A DNA stretch of 64,000 bases from Aplectana chamaeleonis (taxonomy: Eukaryota > Nematoda > Chromadorea > Rhabditida > Cosmocercidae): positions 186,001 through 250,000 of the forward strand of contig JAPDOI010000364.1 of NCBI GenBank assembly GCA_029168955.1. The letters run 5' to 3'. Both the position numbers and the translations under genes were made by a program. Shown here piece by piece: positions 1 through 10,889 of this stretch (position 1 is the stretch's first letter; the number at the start of each line of letters is the position of its first letter). The notes below the pieces were generated by a model. It did not search any database. It saw only the letters and a list, made by a program, of their open reading frames with translations, and had not been told where the DNA came from.

Positions 1-365
1 CGGGTGGGACAAGGTGAGACTTCGGACGACTTAGGAAGAACTAAGGATGACCCATGACGCTTATCCGGGTGAGCAAGAAACATGAGTTCTGTTAGGTTGC
101 TCAGCGAGCGGATATTCACTAACGTGTCGTTTGTCTCTAGCGATACTCCACGGAATGGACTTCACCGATGTTGCCTATCACAAACCAAAATGTTGGATTA
201 TATGTATGAAATTTTACGCCAGTTTTGAATGTGCTGTTCTTAGAAACAGTTTTTATCTGAAGAATGAGAGTTTGTGGGATATTTTAGTCATTTAAGTCTT
301 TGTTCTTCCTTCTTCAGAATTCTACTGCAGAATTCTTTTGCTTTCTAGAGACACAAAGTACTTAC

Positions 366-1087
366 TAGCTGAAAGCTATCACCAAGGTAGTTGTTGCAAG
401 TCTTCGTGAATAGAACAAATGATAGTAGGAATAGCGCCGTTTCTGTGTGTCAGCTCGATGTATTAGCTGGAATGAAGTGGAATTATGATCAAATTTTCGA
501 AGACTTTGTAGAACTGCGCTAACCTCATATTCAGCCTTAACAAGATCGTCCATATTTTCATGAACCAATCCTTCTGTGGAGGTGCCGAACTCGCTGCACA
601 TGATATTCCTCGCCTCGTCCAGCCGTCCCCGTTGTATCAACCAACGAGGCGATTCGTGAATGCACAGCCTGTCATGTCATTTTTCAAATGAGCATCACTC
701 AGGTGAACTAGGCGATTTACTCACAAGCAGAATAGAAGTCCAGGTAAGCAGATGACAGCGTTCACTATCGCCAAAGAGCGCCATTCCGCCGTCAGCCAAG
801 CCATGGCGGCCAGTGGCAACATGTTCGGTGCCCAAGTGATGGCCATGTTGATCCACATTCGATGTTTCTTCGGAATGTTCTCCATGATAAACACATTCAA
901 TACTCTTCAAAGATTAATGAGTTATCGATCAATATCGAGAACAGGCCATAATTTCAGTAACTTACGATATGCTGCCACCCGTGAAGAATCCAACTGCTGT
1001 TCGGGTGATTGTGAATTGCACAAGATTAGCGGATTTCGCTACTAGCACCCATCCAAAGGCCATCCCAGCCATTGTGAACAGCATTCC
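366..1087 (-). CDS. SLC22-like MFS transporter, four clustered exons (partial gene)
   Basis: Four minus-strand exons at 966-1087, 725-904, 524-668 and 366-466 splice in one frame. The first ends in an S codon split at GTAAGT, and the next begins AGTATTG and restores frame. Introns are 61, 56 and 57 bp. The translation gives two membrane helices with GFFTGGSIS, then ENIPKKHRMW, two more helices, then the family signature ESPRWLIQRGRLDEAR, then QKRRYSYYHLFYSRRL. This order (TM3-TM6, then the large cytoplasmic loop) matches the SLC22 organic cation/anion transporter family, polytopic plasma-membrane carriers of small organic ions. Exon 366-466 ends at a GTAAGT donor, and I find no following exon before position 1, so TM7-TM12 lie off the left edge. 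The 467-523 intron has a weak GTTAGC donor and is free of stops. Substrate cannot be inferred. The family call is firm; exact orthology is open. Confidence 0.85.
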
Positions 1088-2783
1088 CTACAATCCATGA
1101 ATGCGTTATTTGAAAATCATATTCACCCCTTCGGGGAAAATGGGCTAAACAAGTTTTGCGGAGGTGGAAGTTCAAACCATGCCTCTTTTTAGGTTTTGTG
1201 ATAATGGTGCCAACGCTTAGAGGCGTGATCCAACCTCGTTTTTCAGTTTTCTGCTCATGATCGGAGTGACATTTACACTGATCACGATGATCCCTCTAGA
1301 TTCACTCAGAACTCACTACGACCGGAGTTATAGCCCCTCGAATATTGTAAATTAAAAGACTAAGAAATTAGCGGACGAGTTGTCGCAGTTCTGTATTTTC
1401 ACATGGGAATCCATCGTAGCTTTGGTGTCTATTGAGGTCGAGAACTTGTCGCTGGGCGTTACCCATTTTTTTTTCTGGGGACGTGGTCGACTTTTTCCTA
1501 GCTTATTCGAGCGAATCGAGTTTTCGCGCTTGGCGGGCTTGCTACACACGGCGGTTGGACCATAATGTCAAAATTTACCCCTGATGTTGGACTGTGCCTT
1601 TAAGTTGTTCCATACACCGGAAATAGTATAAAAGTTACCCTACCCTGCGTCACCTCCTCAGAGCCTAAAAAGTGTCGACTGCGACGTGGTGCTGTGCAGT
1701 AGCTCCTTCCCCTATTGTGCTGCAAATCAGTCTAACTGATCGTCTCCTCCCCTAGTGAGTCATTTGCTGTCGAGTTCACTATTTCCATTAAATTTTCTTA
1801 TACTAGTGAACCTGGCCTCTAATGGGCCACAAACCATGGGTAGAACGTGGTTAACGTCACTCATATCACTGAGGAAAGTCGTGAATATCAACTTGACCTG
1901 ATTCTCAGTTCGGTCCCGTCATAGTTGGCCCATACGGCATATCGTCTGGTTCGGAGTCAAATTTACTCTGTTCGCTCGCGCGCTTGCGCGGAGCGAGGGT
2001 AGAGACAGCGAAAAAGGGTGTGTGGAAGGAGACGTAGCATTCGCGCGCTGACGCACGCGCTGAACGAAGATGAATTTTACACCTAAACAGAGGATAGCCA
2101 GCCCGATCAATAGTCATCTACGCCATGCAAGTTGAGTGCGGAACTCCCTCCGCTGTGGCCGGCTTCAGCCCCCCCCCCTGAACGGTCTGTGGCTGTCCTG
2201 GTCAATACGCATGCATTTCATTGCTCAGCTCAATTTGGTTGAAAATTCGCCCCACTGCCGCCAGCTTGAGCCCACGTGATGACGATGGTCACTTGGCCAA
2301 TTGGATTGCAAATGTTCAGAGAAATACAGCGCAGAAATGGAGGTTTGGATAGGTGCTCAGGGATATGAGATGTTTCATTATCGTCTGGGATACAGCCGAC
2401 TACGGCTGGCTCAGGACGGTTCAGTGCGACTTTCAGCCGGCTATGGCGGGTTTTTCGACCGAGTATTAGTAGCTCTCGGCACTTTGGAAACGAGTGCTAA
2501 TCCGAACGTCTTTGCTGGTGCACGTTCCACGAAAAAATATGGTAGATGGGGAAACCCACAAGTACGAGAACGGACATTCCTTGATACAACTGGGGATTAT
2601 CCTCCGAATCGGAGTGATGCGGAAGGGACCTCCCTTGAGCAGAACAATAGGGAAATTTTTCAGAGCAACTCTTCCCCATGGTGTGTGAGAACCTAATGTT
2701 CATCGCTTGATCAGAAACTATCGTCTCGAAACTTGCTGCGTCCTCTATCTTTAGAAAGTTGGGCTAGAGTCATATTCTATGCC
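1088..2783 (-). other. intron of the SLC22-like gene, repeat-derived, no exon recognised
   Basis: Sequence between the 966-1087 and 4653-4772 exons. Around 1260-1350 it resembles the interior of the TTAA MITEs at 30.4 and 48.7 kb, with a shared 'cggagttatag-ccctcga' stretch. At 1587-1603 there is one terminus of the 'GGACTGTGCCTTTAA' type seen at 17.3 kb. An open frame at 2301-2696 has no recognisable domain and I do not call it a gene. Confidence 0.5.
1956..2083. repeat. GC-rich imperfect inverted repeat
   Basis: The ends read GTCAAATTTACTCTGTTCGC and, on the opposite strand, GTGTAAAATTCATCTTCGTT. Both continue into CG-alternating tracts (CGCGCGC). The arms are about 35-40 bp with several mismatches. 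A similar 'acgcgcgctaacgcaggcg' tract occurs near 16.53 kb. This is probably a small foldback element; no target duplication is clear. Confidence 0.4.
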
Positions 2784-3238
2784 TTAAAGGCAGTGTTCAC
2801 GATAAATCTCGTTCTCGAGGTCTCCGAGTGAAACACTAAGTTGGCAGGTGCTGTATAGGATAGGGTCGAAGAAAGCAACAAGAAGTGGCCAGAAGTAAAT
2901 ACAAACGGCTTTGAAAGCTCTCCCGGAGCGCCCCCTCTATCCCGGTCCGCCCCCAATCGGACGAGCTTTTGGCGCCGCACACATTTCGATGGCAAATTGC
3001 CAACCAACTCTGCCGCAGTTAGCATTATCGATTCGCGCAGATTTCGCCATTAGCGCGCGCTTGCCGAAATCAGCAGGGCTCATGAATCTCGTCCACACCC
3101 TGAATTTAGAAATCGTTATTTTAACTTATTCTGGACGTTTTTCTTCCCTGTTTCTTCACTATTAGTTAACTCAAGACCAAATAATCCCATTTTTAGGTCG
3201 AACTCGAGTGCGATATTCATCGTGAACACTGCCTTTAA
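2784..3238 (+). mobile_element. TTAA-flanked MITE, family A (copy A1)
   Basis: The element starts AGGCAGTGTTCACGAT and ends ATCGTGAACACTGCCT, with TTAA immediately outside both ends. It carries no transposase. The copy at 61058-61512 is the same element in reverse orientation, alike along its whole length. TTAA target duplications are typical of piggyBac-type cut-and-paste elements, so a TTAA-specific transposase elsewhere in the genome probably moved it. It lies inside the large intron between the 4653-4772 and 966-1087 exons. Confidence 0.8.
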
Positions 3239-3939
3239 GGCGTCAGTTTGCAGGAAAGCTTCTCACTCCCACGTACAGCAATGATACCGTGCGCTGCTCC
3301 TGTAAAGCAGCCGACAAATTGCGTGCGTGTTCGAGATAACCTCGCCGATTGACTGCTTCAAACGTCCTTCGAAGTGAATAGTTCAAGGGGAATCGTTAGT
3401 ACGTTCTTTCCGAAGGTGAATTCAGTTGTTCTTTCCTCGACCGAGTAATAACGGCAAAATCGGCTCTTTTTTGAGAATTTTCCCGCCAACTTAGGAGAAG
3501 CTTTCGAGCAGAGGTAGAATATGAAGCATGATTTGGAGGTTCATTTATAAAGAAAAAGAAGATGAGAACGCACGTTTTTTTTCCGCGAAATTGGCCTACA
3601 TAACTCAAGCCATAGTTCTCTACAGGAAATTAGATTGGATTAAGAAAATGTTGTCACCAGCCAGAACCGAAAATTTGACAATCAATTTTCCCAGTGGCTT
3701 TTGGTTGGGACACTTCTGGTATTTCACGCAACATCCTCTAGCCGTACTTATGAAGCTCAGGGAGCCTCCCAGGCTAAAGTCCACTTGACGTACCCAGCGG
3801 GTAGACTATAAAGTTTCCCGGCTGCCTGGCGGGTAGACGAAAGAGTCGCCAGCCACACAGCGGTTGGACGGAGAGGGTTGTTACAGCATGTTTCGTTTGT
3901 CGATCTCACGCTTCAGAAAATGATCCATAACCTCCAGGG

Positions 3940-4212
3940 CGGCACGCACGTACGCGGCGAGCTAGGTTGGGGTTAGGCACGGTTTGTAGCGTCGGCGCGT
4001 TTGATGATAGCTACGCGAGGGCTGAAACGGGGTTAGGCTAGCACTGAAAAATCTTTCCCTCGCAAACCCTACCTAAGAGGTTGGGGCAGCCGAAACCCCG
4101 TTGAGACACCAGCTATTGATTATCTCCAGCACTCGCACAGCAATCATGAAAGGCGTCGAGGTCCAAACCCTGCTTAACCCCAACCTAACCCGCCGCGTAC
4201 GTGCATGCCGTC
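3940..4212. repeat. imperfect inverted repeat (foldback)
   Basis: The arm from 3940 (CACGCACGTACGCGGCGAG then AGGTTGGGGTTAGG) is matched in reverse complement by the arm ending at 4212 (GCACGTACGCGGCGGGTTAG then GTTGGGGTTAAGC). Arms are about 110 bp with indels and enclose about 40 bp. TTAGGC, the nematode telomere unit, occurs twice here as single units and not as an array. The repeat sits in the transporter intron. Confidence 0.55.
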
Positions 4213-4652
4213 CCAGCTCGCGATCTTCCCGTCCACCCGTGCAGTTGGGGCTGGATATGCTATACCCGTCGAAATACATTGATAAGGAAGCTGAGAGACC
4301 GCGGCCCTGAACCCGGCAGTCTCCTCTCCCTCTATGCGGCTGCTCATACCTTCATCTGCTCTCACAGGTGGCGAAGAGGGGTCGCCACAATTTTGGCTGG
4401 GCTGCACAATGTAGTTGTCATACGCCGTGCAGGGGAGGGTTACGCCCCCTTCCTGCGCCTGCGGTTTCATGAAATCGGCCACTGTTCTAACTATACGATC
4501 ACTGGTAAGGTTCTCTCACTTGGTGTGACACCTTCTCAGGCTCTTCTTCTGTGCTACTGTAACCAGCTTGCGCATAACGTTAGGGGAGGGGGGAGGAGGA
4601 ACACCACCCAACCTTTATTTGAGAAGCATCGAGAAACAGAAGTTCAGCTCAC

Positions 4653-4772
4653 CTTTCGTCTGCCGAAAGAATCACTCAGTTGGCCGAACACAATTGATCC
4701 GATCAGCACACCAATCATTTGCATGGAAATCGAATTCTTGATCGTCTTTGCTGTCTCACAAAAGTGATTCCA
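4653..4772 (-). CDS. SLC22-like MFS transporter, internal exon with GRRK loop
   Basis: A 120-bp, phase-0 minus-strand exon of 40 codons. It follows a strong acceptor (GTTTCAG before TGGAATC) and ends at AAG before GTGAGC. The translation begins WNHFCETAKTIKNS, continues as a membrane helix (MIGVLIGSIVFG) and ends QLSDSFGRRK, the conserved MFS motif A between TM2 and TM3. The WN-F-C start matches the end of the extracellular loop in nematode SLC22-type proteins. The exon joins in phase to the GMLFTMAGMAFGW exon at 1087. A long plus-strand open frame (4201-4767) overlaps it and is the antisense shadow. Confidence 0.87.
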
Positions 4773-5069
4773 CTGAAACGTGCAAGAATTCCTAAGAAAT
4801 TTGATAAATTCGGAATATTAGCCAACCTCGACATTCACTGATCTGAATTGAAACCTCAGCACCGGAGTAGTGCAGTTGTCAGGCCCAAGTTCCTTATAGA
4901 GGGAACATACCTTAATGAGAATTATGAGGTTAATGAAGTCATAGACCTTCCGAGTATGAAGCAGAAATCAAATGAACGGTTCCCTTGAGACCTTGGCTCA
5001 TATTATGTATTTCTCTAATTTTTGAGCCAGCACGATTCCACTGAAACGTGCAAGAATTCCTAAGAAATT
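4766..5069 (-). repeat. 36-bp direct duplication of a splice acceptor
   Basis: The same 36 bases occur at 4766-4801 and 5034-5069. On the minus strand the copy contains intron end, TTTCAG acceptor and TGGAATC, the first codons of the transporter exon. The upstream copy continues into unrelated sequence that runs to a stop, so it is a decoy acceptor and not a second exon. Confidence 0.8.
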
Positions 5070-5714
5070 AGCTAAGTAGTAAAATTGCTTCGTAGGCCGA
5101 CGTTTTGAACGAATCTTCTTTGGGAAGGCAAGAGAAGATTTGGCTCAAAGATCGGAAATCATCTTTATCTGTTCCTCCCGATAGCCTTCACTTTCTGGCC
5201 ATGACTGGTTGATCACACTGCATAGAGGGGGAGGAACTAACCATCTTTATAGATCGGCTGATGCTTGTTAGGTGGGAAAAGAAGCTGCAAGAACGAGAAT
5301 GGTTGAAGGTGCCACTTTATTGAACCCCATGCTTATGCGTCTTTGCGCCTGTTGTACTCGCCCGTTTCATCGCGTCTCCTTCACCAACCCCTTCTGCCAC
5401 AGTAAAGCCCCTTCACAGTTATTTCGCCGTCCGACGTCGCGCAATGCGAGCAGGAGGCGTGTGATATAGTAATTGAAAATATCCATTACCCCACCATCGA
5501 CGGAGAAATTTCGCACCGACGCAAGGGAGGGACGCTGCAACCCCATACTCTAACGGGTCGTCCGGCAAAAGGGGATTAAAACGACAACTCCTTTGAACCA
5601 GAATGGGTTTTATTAGTTTTTTCCCACTCACATTTGGGAAAAGGGGAACGGAACACTCATGTATAGTTAGTGATTGCTCAACCGAATTAGGCCCTCTATG
5701 TGGGTTTGCAGAGA

Positions 5715-7590
5715 TAAAGTCGCGGCGACTAGCAGCTTTGGGGATGCAACATTAATTACATTTGACGAGGGAAGGCGACGGGGGTGCCACAGACTGTTTT
5801 GACGCCGCAACGGCCCTACGTGTTTGCCAGCGAGCGACAACCGACGGCGCGACGATAATGTCTGAAACAATTACCAGTAACGAGAGGGACTTATTGAGGT
5901 TGGTGGCACAGGAATACTCGATTATGGTCATTCTGGCCGGTTTCCGAACTACCTGGAGGCGTTCGCGTTGGGGTTTAAGCCACACCGGTCTTTCCGGTTT
6001 TTGATCCCAATAACGTTTACGAGCGTAGATGCTGCCTTCAACAAACCTTTATGGCGTGAGACACACCAGAAAATTAGGAATGACTTCACAAACCTCTTTT
6101 TCTTCAAGACCGCTGTCAAACACTGGACCACCTTCACAAGACGACAACGTTGGTGATGCTCCTGAATGGCATTGGTCGATCGACACTTTGTACGCAGGAG
6201 AAAGCAGTGGTAAAGTCTGTCCGAATGAGACTATCCGCCCATCCGGCCGGTATGCAGGTCGAGCTGCCGTCGTGAAGTTATTGTTCGGACCTGTCCTTTA
6301 ATTACCAGGGTTATGAAACGCATAGTGAATAATATCCTAGTCAGCTGCACCCAGTCGTGGACAGGCTTGCACAAAAATCTTCTTTACGACGACCGCGAGG
6401 CCGGACAGACTTATTCGGACAGACCCAATTTCCGATGCAATCTATTAACTGTGTCTATGAGAACGGATGGCCTCACTGGATTTGCACCACCGTTTTATAC
6501 AATGCGGGATTCCCTTTCGACCTCGGCTCATTACCGACTCCCGCTGCAAACATAAGACTTTTTCAACTCGTGCTTTTACTTGATTCGGATCTAGCGTCCC
6601 TTATCTGGCACATACTTATTTTTCGTCATCGGTGACTCACTGACTTGCACTGGCAAGGTTGATGCACCTGATAAAAACGGATTGTAGGTTATTTGAAGAA
6701 TCTCCAAAGTTTATGCGCGCTCAGTCATCGCATAGGGAGACTTGAAGTCGCGGCGTTGCTCGCACTTTCTAGCAACACTAGAGAATGAGATATCGATTGT
6801 TATAGGTGAAGGCGGCGAACAGCGTGACGAGGTGGGACCACATAGTGTTTTGACGCTGCGACACCCTTGCGACTTTAGCAGCAAGCGCCAACCGACGCCG
6901 CTACGAAAACGTTCCATTTTTTCAATACTGACGCTCGGCGTCCCGGTCGATATAACTCTGCTTTTTCCTATTAATAGCTCCCAGAGTTGAAATCGCAGCG
7001 TTGCTCACAGCGTCGTGTAGCGCGGGGATACAATATTGGTCGCGTCGTGCACTCGCGAAGACTAACCTGGATTTATACTACCATGACGGAGCGACGCGAT
7101 GACAAGCTTTGAATGCCGATCCACGCTTGCAGCGATACCGATCGATGTTTGCCAATCTCATATTATCGCGTTGCGCCGCGATTGAGGTGTAAACCAGGGC
7201 TGAGGCGGCATCATCGACGAGTAAGGAGATCACAGTTTTTTGTTGCCGTGACGGCCTGTTTCAAGTCCAGCGAGCGACGTCGCAGTCAGAAGCATTCATC
7301 TGCCTCGTCGTCTAAACAGGTCTGCAGAGTAGCAGGAACCGACGAGTGATGCCGAGCGTCAGCGCACACAACAGAAATATTTTCGATCATTATGGCCTCG
7401 GCATGCTCGCCACTCGCTGGCCTCGATGCGGGCTGTCGCGGCGTCAGAACACTTTGTGGCCCCCCTCGTCGCACTTGGCACCGCTTTGGTCGCTGTCGTC
7501 GCCGAAAGTAAGCGATACTGTATCACCCAGCGTTGTTTGTCGCTGCGAGCAACGCCGCGACTTCAACTCTGCAAACTCCTTGAACGAACT
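5715..7590. repeat. diverged repeat cluster, family G
   Basis: Related segments begin near 5719, 6740 and 6984 (plus) and end near 7575 (minus). They share TTGAAGTCGCGGCGTTGCTC followed about 100 bp later by TGTTTTGACGC-GC-AC. The 6740 and 7575 copies face each other as an inverted pair about 840 bp apart overall. Near 6000-6046 there is a single family B MITE terminus (ACGTTTACGAGCGTAGATGC). No transposase or recognisable gene was found. All of it lies in the large first intron region of the transporter gene. Confidence 0.5.
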
Positions 7591-7677
7591 CCTTAACTCT
7601 ACAGATCTTAGAAGTCGAATCGTCGCCGTTTCGAAACCATGCGGTCAACTTTTGTACGGCTTTACGCGATATCTCGC

Positions 7678-8146
7678 TTAAAGGCAGCATACACGCTCGT
7701 AAACGTGATTGAGATAACTACAGGATTAGAATGGTATGGCTCAGAACACAACGCCTACGCATTTTGAAGTGTCAAAACCACCCACAATGCCGTTACAGAG
7801 GTAGCAAGTCTGACCCCGCCCGTATTTTCACGCCCCCTGTATTTGCCCTTTTCCTGCAATGCAGGGTTGCTCGGTCATATTCACCGTCGGAACTGTTGGT
7901 AGATTGCCTAACAAGTGAACCACACACGTCACTGACGGCGAAGATGACCCAGCAACCCTGCGTTGGAGGAAATGGGCAAATACAGGGGACGCGAAAATAC
8001 AGGGCGGGGCCAAACTTGCTACTCGTGTAACGGCATTTTGGGTCGCTTTTGACGCTTCAAAGCGCGTAGGCGTTGCAATCTGAGCCATACCATTCTATTT
8101 CCGTACTTATCCCAATCACGTTTACGAGCGTGTATGCTGCCCTTAA
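7678..8146. mobile_element. palindromic TTAA-flanked MITE, family B (copy B1)
   Basis: The ends read AGGCAGCATACACGCTCGTA and its reverse complement, flanked by CTTAA on each side. The two halves (about 7682-7893 and 7940-8142) are reverse complements over about 200 bp with scattered mismatches, so the whole element can fold as one hairpin with a loop near 50 bases. Open frames on both strands here are by-products of the palindrome. Related copies are at 59628-60122 and 62237-62728. Confidence 0.8.
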
Positions 8147-8238
8147 GCTTCGAGATCTCTGTCCCACCCCTATTTCGTAATGAATATCACTCGAATCCAA
8201 CGCTCGCATGTGCGTGTATATGCTGCGTCTCCTTCTCC

Positions 8239-8241
<3 letters not shown>

Positions 8242-8285
<44 letters not shown>
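8242..8285 (+). repeat. (CT)n microsatellite
   Basis: An uninterrupted run of about 22 CT dinucleotides, just outside the family B MITE. Confidence 0.97.
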
Positions 8286-8291
<6 letters not shown>

Positions 8292-8299
8292 TTTCCCCT

Positions 8300-10133
8300 C
8301 ACTCTGCACACGAACGTCGAAGCACTAAGTGAACTTCCACGCAAAATGGAGGGTACAGTTATTCCTTGTGACCATGCTCTGTTGAAGTTGCCAACGTGCG
8401 CCGGCGAGGTCAAGAAGGCTGTGACGAGACTCTACTGGTGGCGATGGGGTTTAAAAGGAATTTGGATAAAAAATGAAGATTTCCGAGGATTTTGAAAACT
8501 TTGAGCTGAGAAACATTAATTCAAGGCCTCTCGGGTGGGTGGAGGCGTTGAAGCTTTGACGGGGTCCAACTCAGCGGTTCTCCTTACCCGACCCATCTCT
8601 GTGCTTTGCGGTGTATCTTTTGGTGTATATGAGGGTACAGAGGTTTCTGCTATTTTTTGCGCTGGAATGATCACGCTTTCTACTCACAATAGGCTTTGCT
8701 AATTCTCCTATCCTTTTCCGTATTTTTATGAGAATTTTAATTTCGAGAACATGTTTTCTGAAATTTTATAAGCATGCCACAGGACGGTGCGGACGGCATT
8801 AGCTATTCCCATCTAATGACCTTCTGCGAAAATGTACCAACTTCTGAAAATCTCTATGCGCTCATACTTGCTTCAAACATGGGCGGCGCGCAACAAAATT
8901 TCGATAGACATCCGAGTAGAACATGTTATCGCTTTGTTCTGAATGAATAAATCGGGCTCTTGGTTGGGCTAGGGGGAGCGAAAATCAGTAGATTTGTAAT
9001 AAACAAATAGTGTGACACCTAATTCGTAAAAAATACCGCTAGCAGATTAAGTTACAAGACGAGGGGTGTCCAATCAAGCGTTATAGTTCACTTAACTGTA
9101 CTTCCTTGTTATTATTTGCTGCTATCCCGAATCTCGAGTTTTCATTTGTTCACTTCGTGGGGCGGAAAGGGGGCCTGAGGCCGTTTCGGAGGCGTCAAAA
9201 CGCCCAATGGCACCCGATCTTATGACAGTCCTGGCTCGTTTTCTGCCATTCATTCGAAGCTGAGGGCTGAAGTTTAGTTACCGAAGAGGAGTATCGTGAT
9301 TCCGCTTCCTTTGAACTCGAGGAAGAAAGTTTGAGTGACACTTTGAGCGCGCTGTATATAAACAGTATGGGGCTACACGGCGCTATGTATACTGTAAAAC
9401 GATGTAGAGAATACATTCCGAACATTTTTACTCAATTTCAACTCCAGCAGGCTTCATATTGTTGGATAGCCCTTGTCATCTGGACCTGAACAAGATTTAA
9501 GGTCAGAAAATATTGATTCCGAAGGAAATTACTGAAGAAGAACGCAGAAGACGTGAAAACTCGCCCTAAACGCCTTCCGATCGAATATTAGGAGCGGTTG
9601 TGTCTCAGTTTTCGAACATTGCTTTGCATCCACATCGTGTTCGACTTCGGCCCCGTCGATTGTCGCTATTGTGATTTCAGATTCTATCTCTGCTCTATTC
9701 ACGTGAACGGCTGCATAGAGTGGACTATGTAGTTTTTCGGGAGCAAACTGGTTCGGAAGCGCCATCACTTGTGCTGAGCAAACCAAAAAACGTTTAAAGG
9801 GAATATTTTCCGCAGGGAGGACATCACATCGGCGTCTAACTCCGTTGAGATCAAAGATCAAAACAAGTTGATCTCTATTTATGCCTGCAGGGCTCTACTT
9901 TACGGGTGACAGATTTCTGAAAGGTAGTTCGTGATTATATCTTAGTTTCAGAGCATTTAAAGCCTCTTATAAATCATTAAGACATCCCGCTATTCCATAG
10001 CCCGCCTTACAGGAAAGTGTGCACGGGCTTCGAATTAGTGTTTCGCTAATGATATTTGCTGCCGGATAACGTTGCAGTTGAATAACCGTGCCGACTAGTG
10101 CATTAGTGGCTGGACTTCGGAATCGTACTTAGC
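8300..10133 (-). other. intronic or unassigned sequence with repeat relics
   Basis: No exon with recognisable coding could be assigned. At 9130-9190 a stretch (TTCACTTCGTGGGGCGGAAA) matches the interior of the MITE at 30358-30850, so a family A relic lies there. The 110-codon minus-strand frame at 9529-9861 follows a possible acceptor and could in principle supply the missing extracellular-loop exon of the transporter, but it shows no family motif. Confidence 0.45.
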
Positions 10134-10420
10134 TAAAGTGTGTTCGAATGAGAATGGCGGCCCATGCGGCCGGCGTGCGCTGCAGGCGGCCGTCGCATGT
10201 GCCGCTCTCGGACGAGTGTTCGAACGGTGGCACCCCCCCCTTCTCCTTCGGCTGCAGTTCGACGCAGTTTGTTCGCTGCCAGCCAGTGTCGGCCCCGTAC
10301 GTAGTCAATGGCTGTGGAGAAAGGCTCGTTCCGTATGCTCGTCCGAGAACGGCACATGCAACGGCCGCCTGCAGTGCACTCCGGCAGCATAGGCCGCCAT
10401 TCTCATTCAGACACACTTTA
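10134..10420. mobile_element. TA-flanked foldback MITE
   Basis: Between TA dinucleotides the ends read AAGTGTGTTCGAATGAGAAT and, on the other strand, AAGTGTGTCTGAATGAGAAT. The arms match for about 95 bp (GGCGGCC, GCGGCCG, TCTCGGACGAG blocks). TA target duplications and the absence of a transposase indicate a Tc1/mariner-type non-autonomous element. It lies just downstream of the transporter first exon, in its first intron. Confidence 0.78.
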
Positions 10421-10765
10421 TGCAGCAGTTGTTCGAAAACAAGTAAACCACTCTCAGTTTCAAAGCGATGGTCCCATGGTCGACCGCCCTTTTGGGCTCA
10501 AGTTATGGCAGCGTTTCGCTGCCGTTGGCTTTTGCACTGCTGTCTGTAATTGGTGAGACTTCGAAGCTGACCGGAAATCCTTCCGCGGAAGCCAGCGGCA
10601 GCGCAACGCCGAAGTCTAACTAGGCTCTTAGGATGCGGCAGACAATGAGAAAGGCAGACATATGTAATAAAGGGATGAGGCTTTAGTGTCTTCCTCATAG
10701 GAAATGGAAGTCTCCATGCAGCCTTTTTGAATAGTAATTGCGACTGCAGTAGACGGGAAGTTTAC

Positions 10766-10889
10766 CTGCATACATCATGTAGAACATGGACGACACCTGA
10801 GGCAGAATCATCAGTTCGGCCACAATGCACACTAAGACAACATAACGGCCCATCTCAATATAGTCGTCCAGCCGCTTTCGCTCGGTCAT
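10766..10889 (-). CDS. SLC22-like MFS transporter, probable first exon
   Basis: An ATG-initiated minus-strand exon of 41 codons plus one base, ending before GTAAAC. The translation reads MTERKRLDDYIEMGRY followed by a hydrophobic helix (VVLVCIVAELMILPQVSS) and MFYMMYAG. A charged N-terminus with E-x-GRY before TM1 and a YAG ending into the extracellular loop is typical of SLC22-like proteins. It is on the same strand and in the right order relative to the 4653-4772 exon, so I assign it to the same gene. The intervening loop exon(s) between 10766 and 4772 were not identified. A separate paralogous gene fragment is the main alternative. Confidence 0.7.

Noticed and set aside
752..1045. 97-codon plus-strand open frame and the minus frame at 695-910
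   Set aside because: Both are shadow frames of the transporter exons at 725-904 and 966-1087, which splice perfectly in a different frame.
3977..4040. Telomere-like TTAGGC units
   Set aside because: Only two isolated units, not in tandem; they belong to the inverted repeat.
4201..4767. 188-codon plus-strand open frame
   Set aside because: It is antisense to the clear GRRK-containing transporter exon and to a hairpin; composition shows no domain.
9529..9861. 110-codon minus-strand frame as the missing loop exon of the transporter
   Set aside because: An acceptor exists and its phase would fit the first exon, but the sequence lacks loop-type cysteines and has no convincing donor joining to the WNHFC exon.
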